The notes under the pieces were generated by a model. That model searched no databases. It saw only the letters and a list, made by a program, of their open reading frames with translations, and was not told the DNA's origin. The position numbers and the translations under genes were made by a program. From Linum tenue (taxonomy: Eukaryota; Streptophyta; Magnoliopsida; Malpighiales; Linaceae), in contig CAMGYJ010000006.1 of the NCBI GenBank assembly GCA_946122785.1, positions 48,814,066 to 48,878,065 of the forward strand: a stretch of DNA of 64,000 nt, written 5' to 3'. Below, piece by piece: positions 32,898 through 44,424 of the stretch (the first letter of the stretch is position 1; each line of letters begins with the position of its first letter).

Positions 32898-33485
32898 AGG
32901 TGCGTTTGGATACAATGATTTGGATTTGGTATTTGTGATTTGGATTTCTAAATACCAAATCATGTGTTTGGATATTAATTACATTTGGTATTTGGATTTG
33001 TGTCAAATTCATAGGGTGATTCCCAAATACATGTCTAGTGTATTTTTTGTCAACTTCAAATACATTTCAACAACTAGTGATTTGAAATACCTCATAACAA
33101 AAAATGGACCTATTTGTAAAATATGAAAAGTTTAGGTACTATAGTGTGAGGAAAAACATATAAAGGTACCAAAATGTAATTTTACCATCAAAATTTCATG
33201 ACCTTTTTGTAAAATTTTAAAATTTTAGGTACTAAATTGTAAGAAAAAATAAATTTGGGTACCAAACTGTAATTTACCAAAATTTGTAGTAAGTGACCAA
33301 AATTTAAAAATTCAAATTGAAAATCGTAAAATACAAAATACAAAATACAAACAAATTACAAATGAGTATCCAAACAATGAATTTGAATTACATGTATTTC
33401 AAATGCTAATATTTCAAATACATTCATTTCAAATGCTAGTATTTCAAATACCTTACATTTAAAATACACTTATCCAAACGCACCC
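32898..33485. mobile_element. Tourist/Harbinger-like MITE, 588 bp
   Basis: The ends 'aggtgcgtttggata' and 'tatccaaacgcaccc' are inverted repeats, flanked by 'tta' at 32895-32897 and 33486-33488. A TTA duplication and a GGGTGCGTTTGGAT-type end fit the PIF/Harbinger (Tourist) group. The subterminal regions are also palindromic ('tttggtatttg' and 'atttcaaat' phrases). Confidence 0.75.
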
Positions 33486-33488
33486 TTA

Positions 33489-33814
33489 TCTTTTTTCATC
33501 TTTCTGCTTTAATCATTGCAAATTCTATAATTTTCCATACGTTTACTTAATAATTGTCAACATTCACTTAACTTTAATAATTCATCTTCTTAATTCCTTT
33601 CTTAAATCCTCTAACTCAATGTTCAAAATAGATAAATTAAATTCTTGATGACATAAATTCATAATTTAAGAATACTTTCAACATAAATTCATAATTTAAA
33701 AATACTTTCAACCTATAAAGAATGATTTTATTTTTAAAATTCTAGTATTCACATACGATGATTGTTAATTTGAAACAATAGCTAATATGATAGATATATA
33801 ATTTTATCCTTCTA

Positions 33815-33858
<44 letters not shown>

Positions 33859-34250
33859 TTTTTTAAATTTTTGATGATAATACGCAAGAAAAAAAAATCT
33901 TCGCCCCTCCCCCGACTTCCAAATCCTGGCTCCGTCCGTAGATAATTATCACAACAACCATTTGAACACCCATAATATTTCAGGCCCTAGCTAGTTGAGG
34001 AAGATTTAGGAGCAAGTTTCGGGTCATTCAAAGATCGAAAATTTGCAAGTTTTGGCTAGACAGTGCGATTCGAGCGTGAAAAAGAAGCTTAAGAGAAAAA
34101 GCACGTGCATGAGCCTTGAAAAGCAAGACCGTGCTTTCCCATTCAAGTTCGTGCATTTCCCTCCTCTTGACTAAGGCCCTGTTCACTTCCATTTTCGTTT
34201 CCTGTTTGTCGCCATGCTTTTGTTAGGATGCGGGTATGGCTTAAGTTCCC
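33489..34250. other. A/T-rich DNA; end of the older host element
   Basis: Contains an (ATT)n microsatellite and the putative right end 'tggctccgtcc' of the outer element at 33927-33937. No coding signal. Confidence 0.4.
33815..33858. repeat. (ATT)n microsatellite
   Basis: About 14 units of att. Confidence 0.95.
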
Positions 34251-35300
34251 GTCAGTAACCCCATAGTTACTCATTATTAGTAACTAAATCTCTGCTATCC
34301 GATTTAAGTGAGCTCAGAAAATCCAGATCTAACGGTGGAAAATTAAAGGTATTTTTATTTTCCTTTCTTTTATTAATCGGCTCATATCTTCTCCGTTTTA
34401 ACTTGGATTTTAATTTTTTTTTTTTGCATAGTTGAAATGAGTTCGTTGTGCTCTACAAAATGAGATCCATTTCAAATATTTTTTGAGAAAATTTTTTCTT
34501 GCCTCTCGTTACCAACAAGATATCATATGGTATCTTTTTTGTTTTTAAGTCGTTTTTGAAAGGGTAAATACAATTTAATATCCAAACCATTCATTTTAAA
34601 CAATATAATAGCCAAACCTTTTCAAAAACAATCTAATATCCAAATCGTCAACTTTCCGTCCGTTTGACCGTTGGTTGAGACTTCAAAAAAGCTTTGTTTA
34701 GGGGAAATTGTCACAATACAACTTTGTTTTCTTGTTTTGGCATTGCAGATGACTGAATATTTAGATATTCGATACCATCATGGTGGAGTCATGCACTTCT
34801 CGGGTTTGGAACCACAATATGTTGGTGGTTTTTCAGAGAAGAGATCGATGGATATTGATGAAGCGTCGTACTTTGAACTTTTTTGAAGTGGCAACTAACG
34901 GTCAAACGAACGGAAAGTTGACGATTTGGGTATTAGATTGTTTTCGAAAAGGTTTGGCTATTATATTGTTTAAAATGAAAGATTTGGAAATTAAATTGTA
35001 TTTACCCTTTTTGAAAATTGTTGCACAGAATGAACGAGTTTATCATGGTCTTAAGGATCTACAAATTTTTTGGGTGAAGAAAATACCACACAATAAAACC
35101 CAATACCACCCTAGTATGGGGTGGTATCTTATGGTACACAATGTTGAAAGTCGTAAATTGTTGTTAATATACTCCTACTATCACGTATTCAATCATCTTA
35201 CAGTTTTGGTAGGTTCATACCACCATTGTAAGTTTTTTCATACCATATCGTATGCTCTTATTCAATACCAGGCAATACCATATGATATATACTCGTAAAA
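34250..35300. mobile_element. Unclassified repeat with 'ccatatgg' palindromes, copy 1
   Basis: It matches, in inverted orientation, DNA at about 46560-47100. Shared phrases are 'accatatggtatct', 'tttttaagtcgtttttg', 'gtacacaatgttgaaagtcg' and 'ataccacac'. A MITE (34562-35007) is inserted here and absent from the other copy. Class is unknown; no coding part. Confidence 0.6.
34562..35007. mobile_element. MULE-type MITE with ~110-bp TIRs, 446 bp, 9-bp TSD
   Basis: Starts 'gggtaaatacaatttaatat' and ends with the inverse. The arms pair for about 110 bp with few mismatches. Perfect 9-bp duplications 'tttttgaaa' at 34553-34561 and 35008-35016. The related repeat at 46.8 kb shows the empty site. The ORF that reads across this stretch is an artefact. 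Confidence 0.88.
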
Positions 35301-35505
35301 AATGGCTCAATTTTTATTGTTTAAAAATTATATCAAAGTCGATATCATTTTGAAGGGCACAATTAATCTAATCTAACTATGCAAAAAAATTAAAGGGGGG
35401 AAAATTAAATGCTTTCTAGGAGAGAGAATGGGCGCTGATGTGACGGATGGTGATTGGGTTGTGCATAGTTTTTTTTTCTTCGGTGATTGGCTTTCTTTTT
35501 ATTGC

Positions 35506-35687
35506 GGGAGGAGTTACGGTGCTAATTGTACAAGAGTTAGCACCGTCCTAACTAAGGGTTAGTAGTGATTTAGTTTAGATATTGTATTAATTTTATAATA
35601 ATCCGTAGTGATTTCGTTGTTTTTAATAGCGTTTTTTGCTAGTTATCACGGTGCTAACCCTTAGGGGTTAGCACCTAATCCCATCCC
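35506..35687. mobile_element. MULE-type MITE, 182 bp, 9-bp TSD
   Basis: Flanked by perfect 9-bp duplications 'ttttattgc' (35497-35505, 35688-35696). The ends 'gggaggagttacggtgctaa' and (reverse complement) 'gggatgggattaggtgctaa' match the 8278-8606 element. Each end forms a 'ggtgctaa...ttagcacc' hairpin. Confidence 0.88.
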
Positions 35688-35789
35688 TTTTATTGCTCGT
35701 TCACTTGATCAAAGTGATAAAGTCATCAAACAACAAAACTGTGAACTGAAGCACTATTTACAAGTTACTTTCTCTAGCTATGGACTTTG

Positions 35790-36500
35790 TAACAAATGAC
35801 TAATTGCCAGCTCATTACAAAATTGCATATTTCCTATACTGAGCAGTCTGATTTCTTACCTTATTATCCGCTCGATTGCACTGCTGCTTCGTGGATGAGC
35901 TCTAAGAACACTCGATCACACCTTTCCTTCCATATCCAACTGATCACCCAACACCATAAGCCTCCGAAGACTCTGCCTTGCGCATTGTTCTGCTTTTCCA
36001 ATAAACAAGCAACTTCCAAATACTACTGCCATGACCTGAGATTAACCTGCATAATTCTGGAAACAAAAGGCTGCAGCACTGCAACCGAGAATGAACAAGC
36101 AAGGAACATATGATCTCTAGTTTCACTATGCTGGTGATAGAGTACGCATACATCACTTTCAACTTTACCCCACTCAAGAAATTTATCTTTTGTATAGATT
36201 ATGTCCAAGATCACCAGCCAAGTCAGAATTCTATATATAAGGATGCTGTATTTGCCCCAAAGAAGACGAAACCAGGGAACTGATTCTGTTTGTCCCCTAA
36301 TAGAGTTTCACACTTGTTTGACAGAGTACTTATGCATCAGATTACCTTCCCACAGAACCTGCCCCTCTCTCTTAAGTGGTAAGTCTATGCTGAAACCAAG
36401 ATCTTACCCTCATCAACTTTCTTCCATATCTAGGATCCCGTAGAAGTCAGCTTTAAAGGCCAGAAGTCTCTGTTTTTCAATCACAAGGTTATGCATAGGA
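35790..36500 (-). pseudogene. L1-type LINE fragment, zinc-binding (zf-RVT) region
   Basis: Minus-strand coding remnant of LINE ORF2 downstream of the RT. The frame 36023-36214 and its extensions read 'KDKFLEWGKVESDVCVLYHQ', 'SETRDHMFLACSFSVAVLQP' and 'VISWIWKERCDRVFLE', the pattern of the zinc-binding region in plant L1 RT proteins ('ESRDHLFFECPFS'). Several stops are present (for example after 'LRSWQ'). Opposite in strand to the nearly complete LINE that follows, so it is an independent insertion. Confidence 0.75.
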
Positions 36501-36595
36501 ACTGCTCCCTGCGAGTATAAAATAGAGTTGTTGCACTTTTGGCAAGAGATGTATGTCTAGCAAATATGGGTCATCTTACCACCATTAGAGGTCAA

Positions 36596-36667
36596 ATGCA
36601 TGGTATGTCGCCGAGTAAGATACAGAGGCAGACAATGCATGGTATGTCGCCGAGTAAGATACAGAGG
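36596..36667. repeat. 33-bp exact direct repeat, period 39 bp
   Basis: 'atgcatggtatgtcgccgag...acagagg' occurs at 36596-36628 and 36635-36667, immediately before the LINE ORF1 remnant. Confidence 0.9.
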
Positions 36668-37918
36668 ATATCCATGAAGCAATGAGGGAGGAGGATTTGG
36701 ACGACGAAGTCCCGCAAGAGGATGATGCACGTTGCCCAACCATCCCTTTCAATGCCATGAGAAAGCTCGTTATCATCGTAAATGGCGTTCTGCCCTAATT
36801 ATCAAAGTGTTGGGACAGACATTCCCCTTTCCGGTGTTGTCAAAGAAACTTGAAACTCTGTGGGCGAAACATAGTGGCCACCAAATTTCGAGTATGTCGT
36901 TTGGATTTTATGTTTTCCGCTTCACAAGTCAAATGGACTACGAACAGGCCGCAGCTGGCGGTGTTTGGATGATATGGGGGCACTACCTCACCGTTAGGCC
37001 ATGGCGGAAGGGTTTTGATCCCTCGTTTGCTGAAGCTGCTTCGACCGTGGTATGGGCTTGCCTCCCAAATATTCCTCTGGAGTTTATTGATCGGGAAGCA
37101 GTTGAAAGAATTGCCCAAAGGATTGGGTAGAGATACATTCACACGAGAACGTACTCAATACGCTCGAGTTATCGTGTAAGTTGACCGGTCCTGAGGGTAA
37201 GAAATACTACATCAAGAATGAGGGCTTGCATAATATTTGTACGGAGTGCGGGAACTATGGTCATGCGAAGGTTACGTGCCCTTCACTTTTTGTACCGACA
37301 GCTTCACCGGCCCCTGAACACCCTCAGGACAAAGCTAGTCAGTCATCGACAATACAAACCCAAGAGCCTGTGTCTGGGGACTAGATGATCGCTAAGCCTA
37401 AGGGTAGGCATTCTAGCAAGCAGGTGCATGACACTAAAAGGAGTTCCAAACCATCGGTGGAAACTAATACAAGGGATGGTTCTAGATTTGACTTGTTGTC
37501 TACGGATAACGAGGAGATGGAAATGGAGGTAGGAGAGGAAACCTTTCAGCCGGAGTCGAATAAGGAGGCAGCTTGTGTGACGAGCCCTGAATTACCACCA
37601 TCGCCCAAGAAGGATGCGGCCTCACATGAACAGATTGCTACCCCAGTTGTGTCAACTAAAGGGTCGGACAAGATAATGAGCAGTAACCCCTCTCCTCTTC
37701 TAGATGGCCTCGTCACTGTACCCATCTTTACGGCCACGCAACCCGCATCAGTTCAACGCAGTCGTCAACTGGGAAAAAGACTGTTGCATAAGCCTAGGCA
37801 AAGGGCAAGAGTAACACTGCCGTCAAGCTCCCCACCTGTTGCGGGTAAAGGAGCAAAGTCAGTACAGAACCAACAGCCTGTTTCTTCGGCCTTCAATCAC
37901 CTGCAAAAACAGGGATGA
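36668..37918 (+). pseudogene. L1 LINE ORF1 (nucleic-acid-binding gag-like protein)
   Basis: ORF1 of a plant L1 element. It has a DUF4283 region (36732-37130: 'IIKVLGQTFPF', 'MSFGFYVFRF', 'GGVWMIWGHYLTVRPWRKGF', 'WACLPNIPLEFIDREAV'), a frameshift near 37130, then a CCHC zinc knuckle at about 37232 ('CTECGNYGHAKVTC'). A TAG at 37382-37384 is followed by a long Ser/Pro/Lys-rich tail (37385-37918). The upstream 'DDEVPQEDDARCPTIPF' lies in another frame, so a further shift exists. ORF1 proteins bind the LINE RNA. The overall order DUF4283-knuckle-tail is that of an intact ORF1. Confidence 0.82.
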
Positions 37919-38050
37919 GGCAGCTTACTACCTCTTTGGAGGGGAGTGTTCCACCGGAGAAGTGGAAGGAGATTCCTCCCCCGCCTACATGATTTTGCGT
38001 TTGACCGCGCTTGTGGGGGAAGTCTTTTTCTTTTATCCTTTTCCAATTAT

Positions 38051-41000
38051 GTTAGATATCTTGTCTTGGAACTGCCAAGGAGCAGGAAATGATCAATTTG
38101 TCACTTTCTTGTTGAATTTTTGTGGGTTGTCTAAACCCGATTTAGTATTTATTTTGGAACCAAAAATCAGTGGCAATGTCGCTGATCGTGTTGTTACTCG
38201 CACAGGTATTGATGGTCATCTGAAGGTGGATTCTGTAGGGTTCTCCGGTGGCATCTGGGTTCTTTGGCGTAAGAACAATATTACAGCAACGTCGATTTAT
38301 GAATGGGAGCAGATGATTCACATGAAGTGTTCAAAGAATAGTAATCCTGGATTGGAGGTCTTGGTTTCGGCGGTGTATGGTAGCCCGGATGCCTTTTGTC
38401 GGGAAGACTTGTGGAGGGAGATTCGTCGGATCTCGAGTGGGGTTTCAACTCCCTGGATCCTGGCGGGTGATTTCAACAGTATTCTCGGCCTGTCTGACCG
38501 AATGGGAGGTGCAGGATATCAAGAGGCACGTACCCGGTCATTTAGGAAATGCGTTACCGACTGCGGTTTGATGGAAATTGGTTTCACAGGTCCTTGTTTC
38601 ACTTGGCGATGAGGTAACTTATATCAGCGAGACCGTGCCCTAAGCAATAAAGCCTGGTTCACTAAGTTCCAAACTTCATCCACTTGTCACTTGGAGCGGC
38701 TTGGTTCTGATCACCGACCAATTTGGTTAAAATGCTCTCAGAAAGATAATTGCAATGGCGATCGACCTTTCAGATTTCTGGCGGCCTGGATGGGACATGA
38801 TAATTTCCAGGAAGTGCTTGATAAGTCCTGGTGAGACACAGGATTCTTCCCAGTGGAACTGGGTCAGCTCTCCTCCGTTTGCAAGAATGGAACAAAGAGA
38901 CGTTTGGTCACAATTTACATAGAAAACGGAAGCTTTGCAGGAAGCTGATGCAGCTCGAAATGCGGAACGAGGACCGGCCCACCCGAGCTTTGTTATGCGA
39001 GGAGGAAGAGACCCGAAAGCAAATTGAAGCGACGCTTTGGCAACTTTGAAACGTAGGAGATTCAACAAAGTTCTTGGGCTGCGTACAACGGAAGGAACCT
39101 GGGTATTCGATGAGTTGGAACTCCAGAAGATGGCATGTGACTATTTTTGTCTCCTTTTCACAGTAGGTCCTGACGCGATGACTCACCTGCCGGCCGACTT
39201 TATGAAAATCTGTGGTCAAGATGGAGACAGACTGGTTAGGCCGATCACCCAGGAGGAGGTTTGGCAGGCTCTCAAAAGCATGGGGGTTTCAAAGCTCCGG
39301 GGAAGGATGGCATTCCACCTGTCTTTTTTCAAAAATGCTGGAACAAGGTAGCTCCCTCTTTTGTTCAGTTTGTTACAAGTTGCCTGGATGATCCGACTCG
39401 TATCTCTTTGGTGAACTCTACTCTTCTTTGCCTAATCCCAAAGAAAGAGAGTCCGAAACTTATCACTCAATCCTGGCTCATTGGATTGTGAAATGTAGTC
39501 TATAAGACTTTTGCTAAGGTCCTGGTAAACCGTATCAAACCCTTTATGCGGGATCTTATTCATCCGAATCAAACAAGCTTCGTTCTGGGTAGACACATCA
39601 CGGATAACATCATCATTCTTTAGGAAGTTATTCATTCTATGGGTCTCAATAAAGGGAGGAAGGGTCAGATGGTGTTGAAGATCGATTTAGCCAAGGCCTA
39701 TGATCGCCTAAGTTGGAGTTTTTTGAGAAAGACAATGGTAGAAGTGGGTTTGCCTGTGAAGTTAATTGAGGGATGCAGTGTGTTACTTCGACGAGGATGC
39801 AAGTTTTATGGAATGGGAACCTGACGGAAGAATTTGCCCCGTCTCGGGGCCTACGACAGCACTGCCCGCTATCATCCTATTTATTTACTTTATGCATGGA
39901 GCGACTGAGTAATACCATCGAACGCAGGTCGCGAGGAAGAAGTGGAAGCCGATACGGACATCTCCAGGTGGCCTTGATCTCTCTTATCTGTTTTTTGTTG
40001 ATGACCTTATCCTTTTTGCAGAAGCAACGGAGACGCAAGGATCTGTTGTACCGGAGTGTTTGGATCAATTTTTTCTTGCTTCGGGTCACCATGTCAGCAA
40101 AGATAAATCGGTCATCTTCTTCTCCCAGAATACCCCAAGGCAGATTGGCGCCACGATTGCTAGTGGCTTGAGGATGCCGATGACTCAGGATCTGGGTCGT
40201 TACCTGGGGGTTCCTGTGTTGCATGGCCGGGTAAACAAGATGACGTACAGATATATTCTTGACCGTCTAGAGAAGAAGCTGTTTGGGTGGAAAGCTAAAA
40301 ACCTTAGCCTTGCGGGGCGGGTAACTTTGGCTGTCTCAGTGTTGAATGTCCTTCCAGCTTATGCTATGCAGAATACCCTGCTCCCCTAATCCATATGCAA
40401 TTCCATTGACCGGAAAATTCCGGAAGGTGTGCGTAAGGTGCATCTAGTCCATTGGGAGGCGGTTTGTTGTCCGAAAAAGGAGGGAGGACTGGGCCTCCGC
40501 AATGCTCATGAGTTGAATCTTGCATTGCTCTCCAATGTAGCTTGGTCTTTTGTTAAAAATTCAGATGAATTGTGGGTCCGTGTGTTGCGGGCAAGTATTT
40601 CAGGAAAGTGAATGGCATTCTTGTGGCCATGTCATCGATAAGAAACTCGAACCTGTGGCGAGGAGTGAAGAAGGCATGGCCGATCATGTCGACAGACATG
40701 CGCATGAACATCAGAGACGGACAAACCACTTCCTTCTGGACTGACAGGTGGATCGATAGCGGCGACCTCCTACTCGACCTCGCAGAGGAGGATGGGCTAA
40801 CAGTGGATCCTTCCCACCTGTCGTAGCCTTTGTGGATCAAAATGGTGAGTGAGATCTACCTAACCTCGGTTACATTCTTTGCTACATGAAGAAGCTGTTT
40901 TGCAAATACTGGGGATCCAGCCGCCACAACCTCATGCAGGAGAGGATAGTATGACCTGGAGGCCAGAGCAGGACGGTCGTTTCCGAGTAAGGTTGTCCTA

Positions 41001-42044
41001 CGACATAGCCAAGGGAGAGGTGGACATGTGGTGGACTTTCGATTGGCGTACGATATGGAGGTGGAGCGGCCGGGCCCGTGTCAACCACTTTCTCTGGCTA
41101 GCTATTCGGAACAAACTTCTCACCAACCAGGAGCGGACGAGACATCATATTGCGGATTCTCCTATGTGTGGCTACTGCAAGCAACATCCTGAAACAGTCT
41201 TGCATGTGTTGCGGGATTGTTCTTTTTCCAGGTTAACTTGGTTGCATCTCACTCAGCTTTCTGATCAACACAACTTTTTGATAGTCATTTTCGGGATTGG
41301 ATTCTTCGGAACATGGCTCGAGAGCATACTGGCCTTGATTTTGGCCTCATCTGTTGGTCCCTTCGGAGGACCAGGAACGATAGGGTCTTTTCAGGCAAGG
41401 TCGTCACCACTGAAGCTTTTCTACAGCGTATCCTGGCTTGGATAACTGTCGTGAGGCATGCCATGGATAAAGACAGGTTTGTTCATATGTCGAGTCTGCC
41501 CATTAGAACGGAGGTTGAGATCTCGTGAAAGCCGCCACCTCCCGAGTGGGTTACTCTCAATTCAAACGGTTATGTCCTTCATGATTCAGGCCATGCATAA
41601 TCAGGTGGCCTGATAAGAGATCATACTGCATGCTGCGTTGCGGCATTCGCTAGTAACCTGGGGATTTGTTCTATAACCCGAGCAGAATTGAGAGGAGCTG
41701 TAGAAGGGTTTCAGTTGGCCTTCGATCGAGGCTATCATCGGGTCCATGTCGAGCTGGATTCTAAGTGCGCCGTTCAGCTTCTTCACAGCCCGAACAGAGA
41801 TCATCATCATGTTGCTATTATATATATTGATCGATTCGAGAAGTTATTTTCTCGAAACTGGGAAGTCTCGTGTTACCATATTTATAGAGAGGGCAACAAG
41901 GGTGCCGACTATCTTGCTAGTAGAGGGCATTGCCTCCCGTTGGGTTTTCACCTTGTTCATGTTTCTGACCCTAGTTTATACCACTTTCTCATGTATGACT
42001 GTCAAGGCCTTTCCGAACTTCATAGTGTTATGAATGAAAGCTGA
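38051..42044 (+). pseudogene. L1 LINE ORF2: endonuclease, RT, zf-RVT, RNase H
   Basis: Nearly full-length ORF2, broken by many stops and shifts. The AP-endonuclease (38051-38612) begins 'MLDILSWNCQGAGN', with 'FILEPKISG', 'ILAGDFNSILG' and, after a TGA at 38612, 'RLGSDHRPIW', so all catalytic motifs are recognisable. RT (about 39240-40390): 'APGKDGIPPVFFQKCWN', 'VLKIDLAKAYDRLSW', 'PSRGLRQ', 'FVDDLILFAEA' (about 39993), 'LGRYLGVPVLHGRVNK' and 'LSLAGRVTLAVSVLNVLPAY', spread over three frames. Zinc-binding region (40879-41250): 'RVNHFLWLAIRNKLLT', 'CGYCKQHPETVLHVLRDCSF'. RNase H (about 41520-42044): 'LRGAVEGFQLAFDRGY', 'ELDSKCAVQLL', 'REGNKGADYLAS'. A C-terminal RNase H is typical of the plant L1 subgroup. 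The 3' end is near 42050; no clear poly(A) tail. Confidence 0.88.
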
Positions 42045-42167
42045 GATGTGTCGCATCCATTTATAAAAATAAATTAATGCGCTCGAAATGACTTTGAAAT
42101 GCAATTTGAATATGGGTCTGTAACATCTTTAACTAAGCCATTGCCAAACTATCTGTTATTTATTTAT

Positions 42168-42648
42168 GGGTTAATATTTTCGTATAGCCTGAACTTCGAC
42201 CAAAATAAACATCCTGGCCAATCTTTTCGATATATAACATCCTGGCCCGAACTATACACCAAAATAAACAATTTGGCCAAACCCGATATTTGACCGTTAA
42301 CTTGGACGGTCAAACGCGTTGACTAACGGTCAACGCGCCACGTCACTGCCAAGTCAGAAGATCTTATAAATATTTTTTTTTTTCGTTTTTCATTTTTGGT
42401 TTAACTAAGGTATTAGATGATTTTTTTTTAAATTTATAATAATTTAAAATATTTTATGCTGACTTGGCAGTGACATGGCGTGTTGACTAACGGTCAACGC
42501 GTTTGACCGTCCAAGTTAACGGTCAAAAGTCGGATCTGGCCAAATTGTTTATTTTGGTGTATAGTTCGGGTCAGGATGTTATAGATCGAAAAGATTGGCC
42601 AGGATGTTTATTTTGGTCAAAGTTCAGCCCATACGAGAATATTAACCC
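42168..42648. mobile_element. MULE-type MITE with ~190-bp TIRs, 481 bp, 9-bp TSD
   Basis: Perfect 9-bp duplications 'tttatttat' at 42159-42167 and 42649-42657. The arms start 'gggttaatatt(t/c)tcgtat' and pair over roughly 190 bp, including 'aaaataaacatcctggccaa' and 'ccgtccaagttaacggtc' phrases. The centre is a short T/A-rich spacer. Inserted just downstream of the LINE 3' end. Confidence 0.9.
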
Positions 42649-42952
42649 TTTATTTATTTATTTCTCAAGTTAACTGTTTCGTTCTTTGCTTATTCTTTTT
42701 CTTTAGGCAAGCTTATACGTGTTTATCTTTTTCTACAAACCACAGTAGTACGTACGAACCCTAATGGGTAGTCGCACCATCTGTTATTAGCTGCTTATTT
42801 TGAGCCTAATGCCAACTTATTTTGCTATTCTCTCTTCTATTTCATCCTGCTGTCCCACGCGTGTGATAATTTGGGTTGAAAGAGACCCCATAAGCAAATT
42901 TCAAGCATTCCTTGAACAACGTCAGAAGTACTCGTAGCTAAGAGTACTCTCT
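42649..42952. other. 3' flank of phytocyanin gene
   Basis: No repeat recognised. It should contain the 3' UTR of the minus-strand gene. Confidence 0.4.
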
Positions 42953-44296
42953 TCAGTGGTGGTGCTTTGATGGCTTCACATTGATAGCAAGCTTTTGGCC
43001 ACCAGTGGCACAGTGATCGGCCATGCCACAAATGTACCATTTTTTCCCAGGAGACGTCAGCTTGACGATGTCGTATCCAGAGGTTAGTGCGTGCTTCGCC
43101 GACGACGGGATTGTACAGTTTTGGTATTGATGTTTCGTCACTTTGAAAACGTTGTGTACAGTCTCACTGTACAGGAAAACTGCACAATCAATCATCAGAA
43201 AAACCGATGTGTCAGAAATTGGTATTTACATAGAAATTATATATATAGTGATGTGTATCGTAACCCAGTCATATTTTGGTGTATGTCGTACACCAGACAA
43301 TCTCCATCGTTCGCGTCCATGTCAAGGATCAGTATAAATGCGGTAATTTATTTTATAATCCCACATAAAACGGAACCCGCATATTTACTTATCGTTGAGA
43401 TGGATGAGTACAATAAAAAATTGCTGGTATACGACATACACTAGGTTTCGCCTGTTGTACGAGAGAACCAAACATATATAATTGTCATGCTCATGGAGTA
43501 TACAATATTCAGGTACCCTTAGTGAGATTCTTCTGTTTAGAGTATAAATTAAACTGACTTTGGGTTGTAATGCTATAGCCTAACCTCTAAAACATACATC
43601 TCAGGCCTCGATTCTCTAAACTAAAATCCAAAAATAAATTTTATAGAAAACAATAATTGATTGTTAAAATTGGTTAGAGCTCATAAAATTAAGGATAAAC
43701 ATTAATTATTAGCCAACTTTCCCGCATTCCTTTTTATTAGCAAAACTATTGAATTACTAATAGTTAGCAATATAATAGGAATATGACCCGGCAACATAAC
43801 AATAACTTAAAAGAGACACATGTATGTCAACAATCCAAAACTTTAATATTTTAACTAAGAAAAAAGTTACAAAATTATGTATGGTATCATCAAAATGGAT
43901 AATATTTTGATGTATTGCAAAATATTTGATTAATTATTAGTAATTTAATAGGTTTAACTAATAAAAAAGAAGGCGAAAAAAAAATTTGACTAATAATTAG
44001 TGTTTACCATAAAATTAATCAAACGATCAGATAACTTGGAGTAATAAATGTTTGTGCCCACTTCAAATAATGAATGAATGAATTAGTAATTAATCACCAA
44101 GCTTATCCCCGACGTGAAATGTCTTGCCCTTTGCCCAAGTTACGTAATCGACGCCTTGGTCCCAGCCTCTGCTATCGCCCACCATGAACTTGGTGGACTT
44201 GGTGGCGAGAATCGTCGATGGAGTGATCGAAACAGCCGCCAAAACGACCCAAGCCAACAAAACCTGGGGAGACACGGATCGGGGCTTACGGGCCAT
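42953..44296 (-). CDS. Phytocyanin (blue copper protein), two exons, intact
   Basis: Coding exons 44098-44296 and 42953-43179 join at a GT-AG intron (43180-44097) that splits a Val codon, giving 141 residues. Residues 1 to about 31 form a signal peptide ('VLLAWVVLAAVSI'). The plastocyanin-like domain follows: 'FMVGDSRGW', 'YVTWAKGKTFHVGDKLVF', 'HNVFKV', 'YQNC', 'WYICGMADHCATGGQKLAIN'. Predicted copper ligands are His75, Cys117, His122 and axial Gln128, and Cys88-Cys123 form the family disulfide. Gln at the axial position suggests a stellacyanin/umecyanin-like site, although here it lies six residues after His122, one more than in umecyanin. No GPI-anchor tail is seen; the protein ends 'KPSKHHH', so it is probably a secreted small electron-transfer protein. 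The single intron at this position is usual for phytocyanin genes. This is one of two host genes in the window. Confidence 0.9.
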
Positions 44297-44390
44297 TGCC
44301 AGAGATTTTCCTGTGCTTTGATTTTTCTCGGATGAATTACAATGCTTTTTTGTTTGTTTTTGTTTTGATTAATCTGACGGGGAGAAGGTG

Positions 44391-44404
44391 TATATATATA
44401 TATA
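44391..44404 (-). promoter_or_regulatory. TATA box of phytocyanin gene
   Basis: 'tatatatatatata' about 95 bp upstream of the ATG on the minus strand. A 'ccaat' motif lies about 20 bp further upstream (near 44420). Confidence 0.65.
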
Positions 44405-44424
44405 GATAGAGCTTTATTGGGACC

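Larger units (their letters stand above)
24620..33937. mobile_element. Older element hosting the MULE (remnant)
   Basis: Inferred from short inverted ends 'ggacggagcta' (24620) and 'tggctccgtcc' (33927-33937), with C-rich 'cccctccccc' phrases near both ends. The 8-kb MULE and a Tourist-like MITE lie inside. No coding part and no clear target duplication were seen, so its class is unknown. Confidence 0.3.

Noticed and set aside
34671..35298. 172-residue plus-strand frame
   Set aside because: It runs through the TIR of a MITE and the flanking repeat; no protein character.
36868..42033. Antisense and alternate frames across the L1
   Set aside because: Domain motifs all lie on the plus strand; these are shadows.
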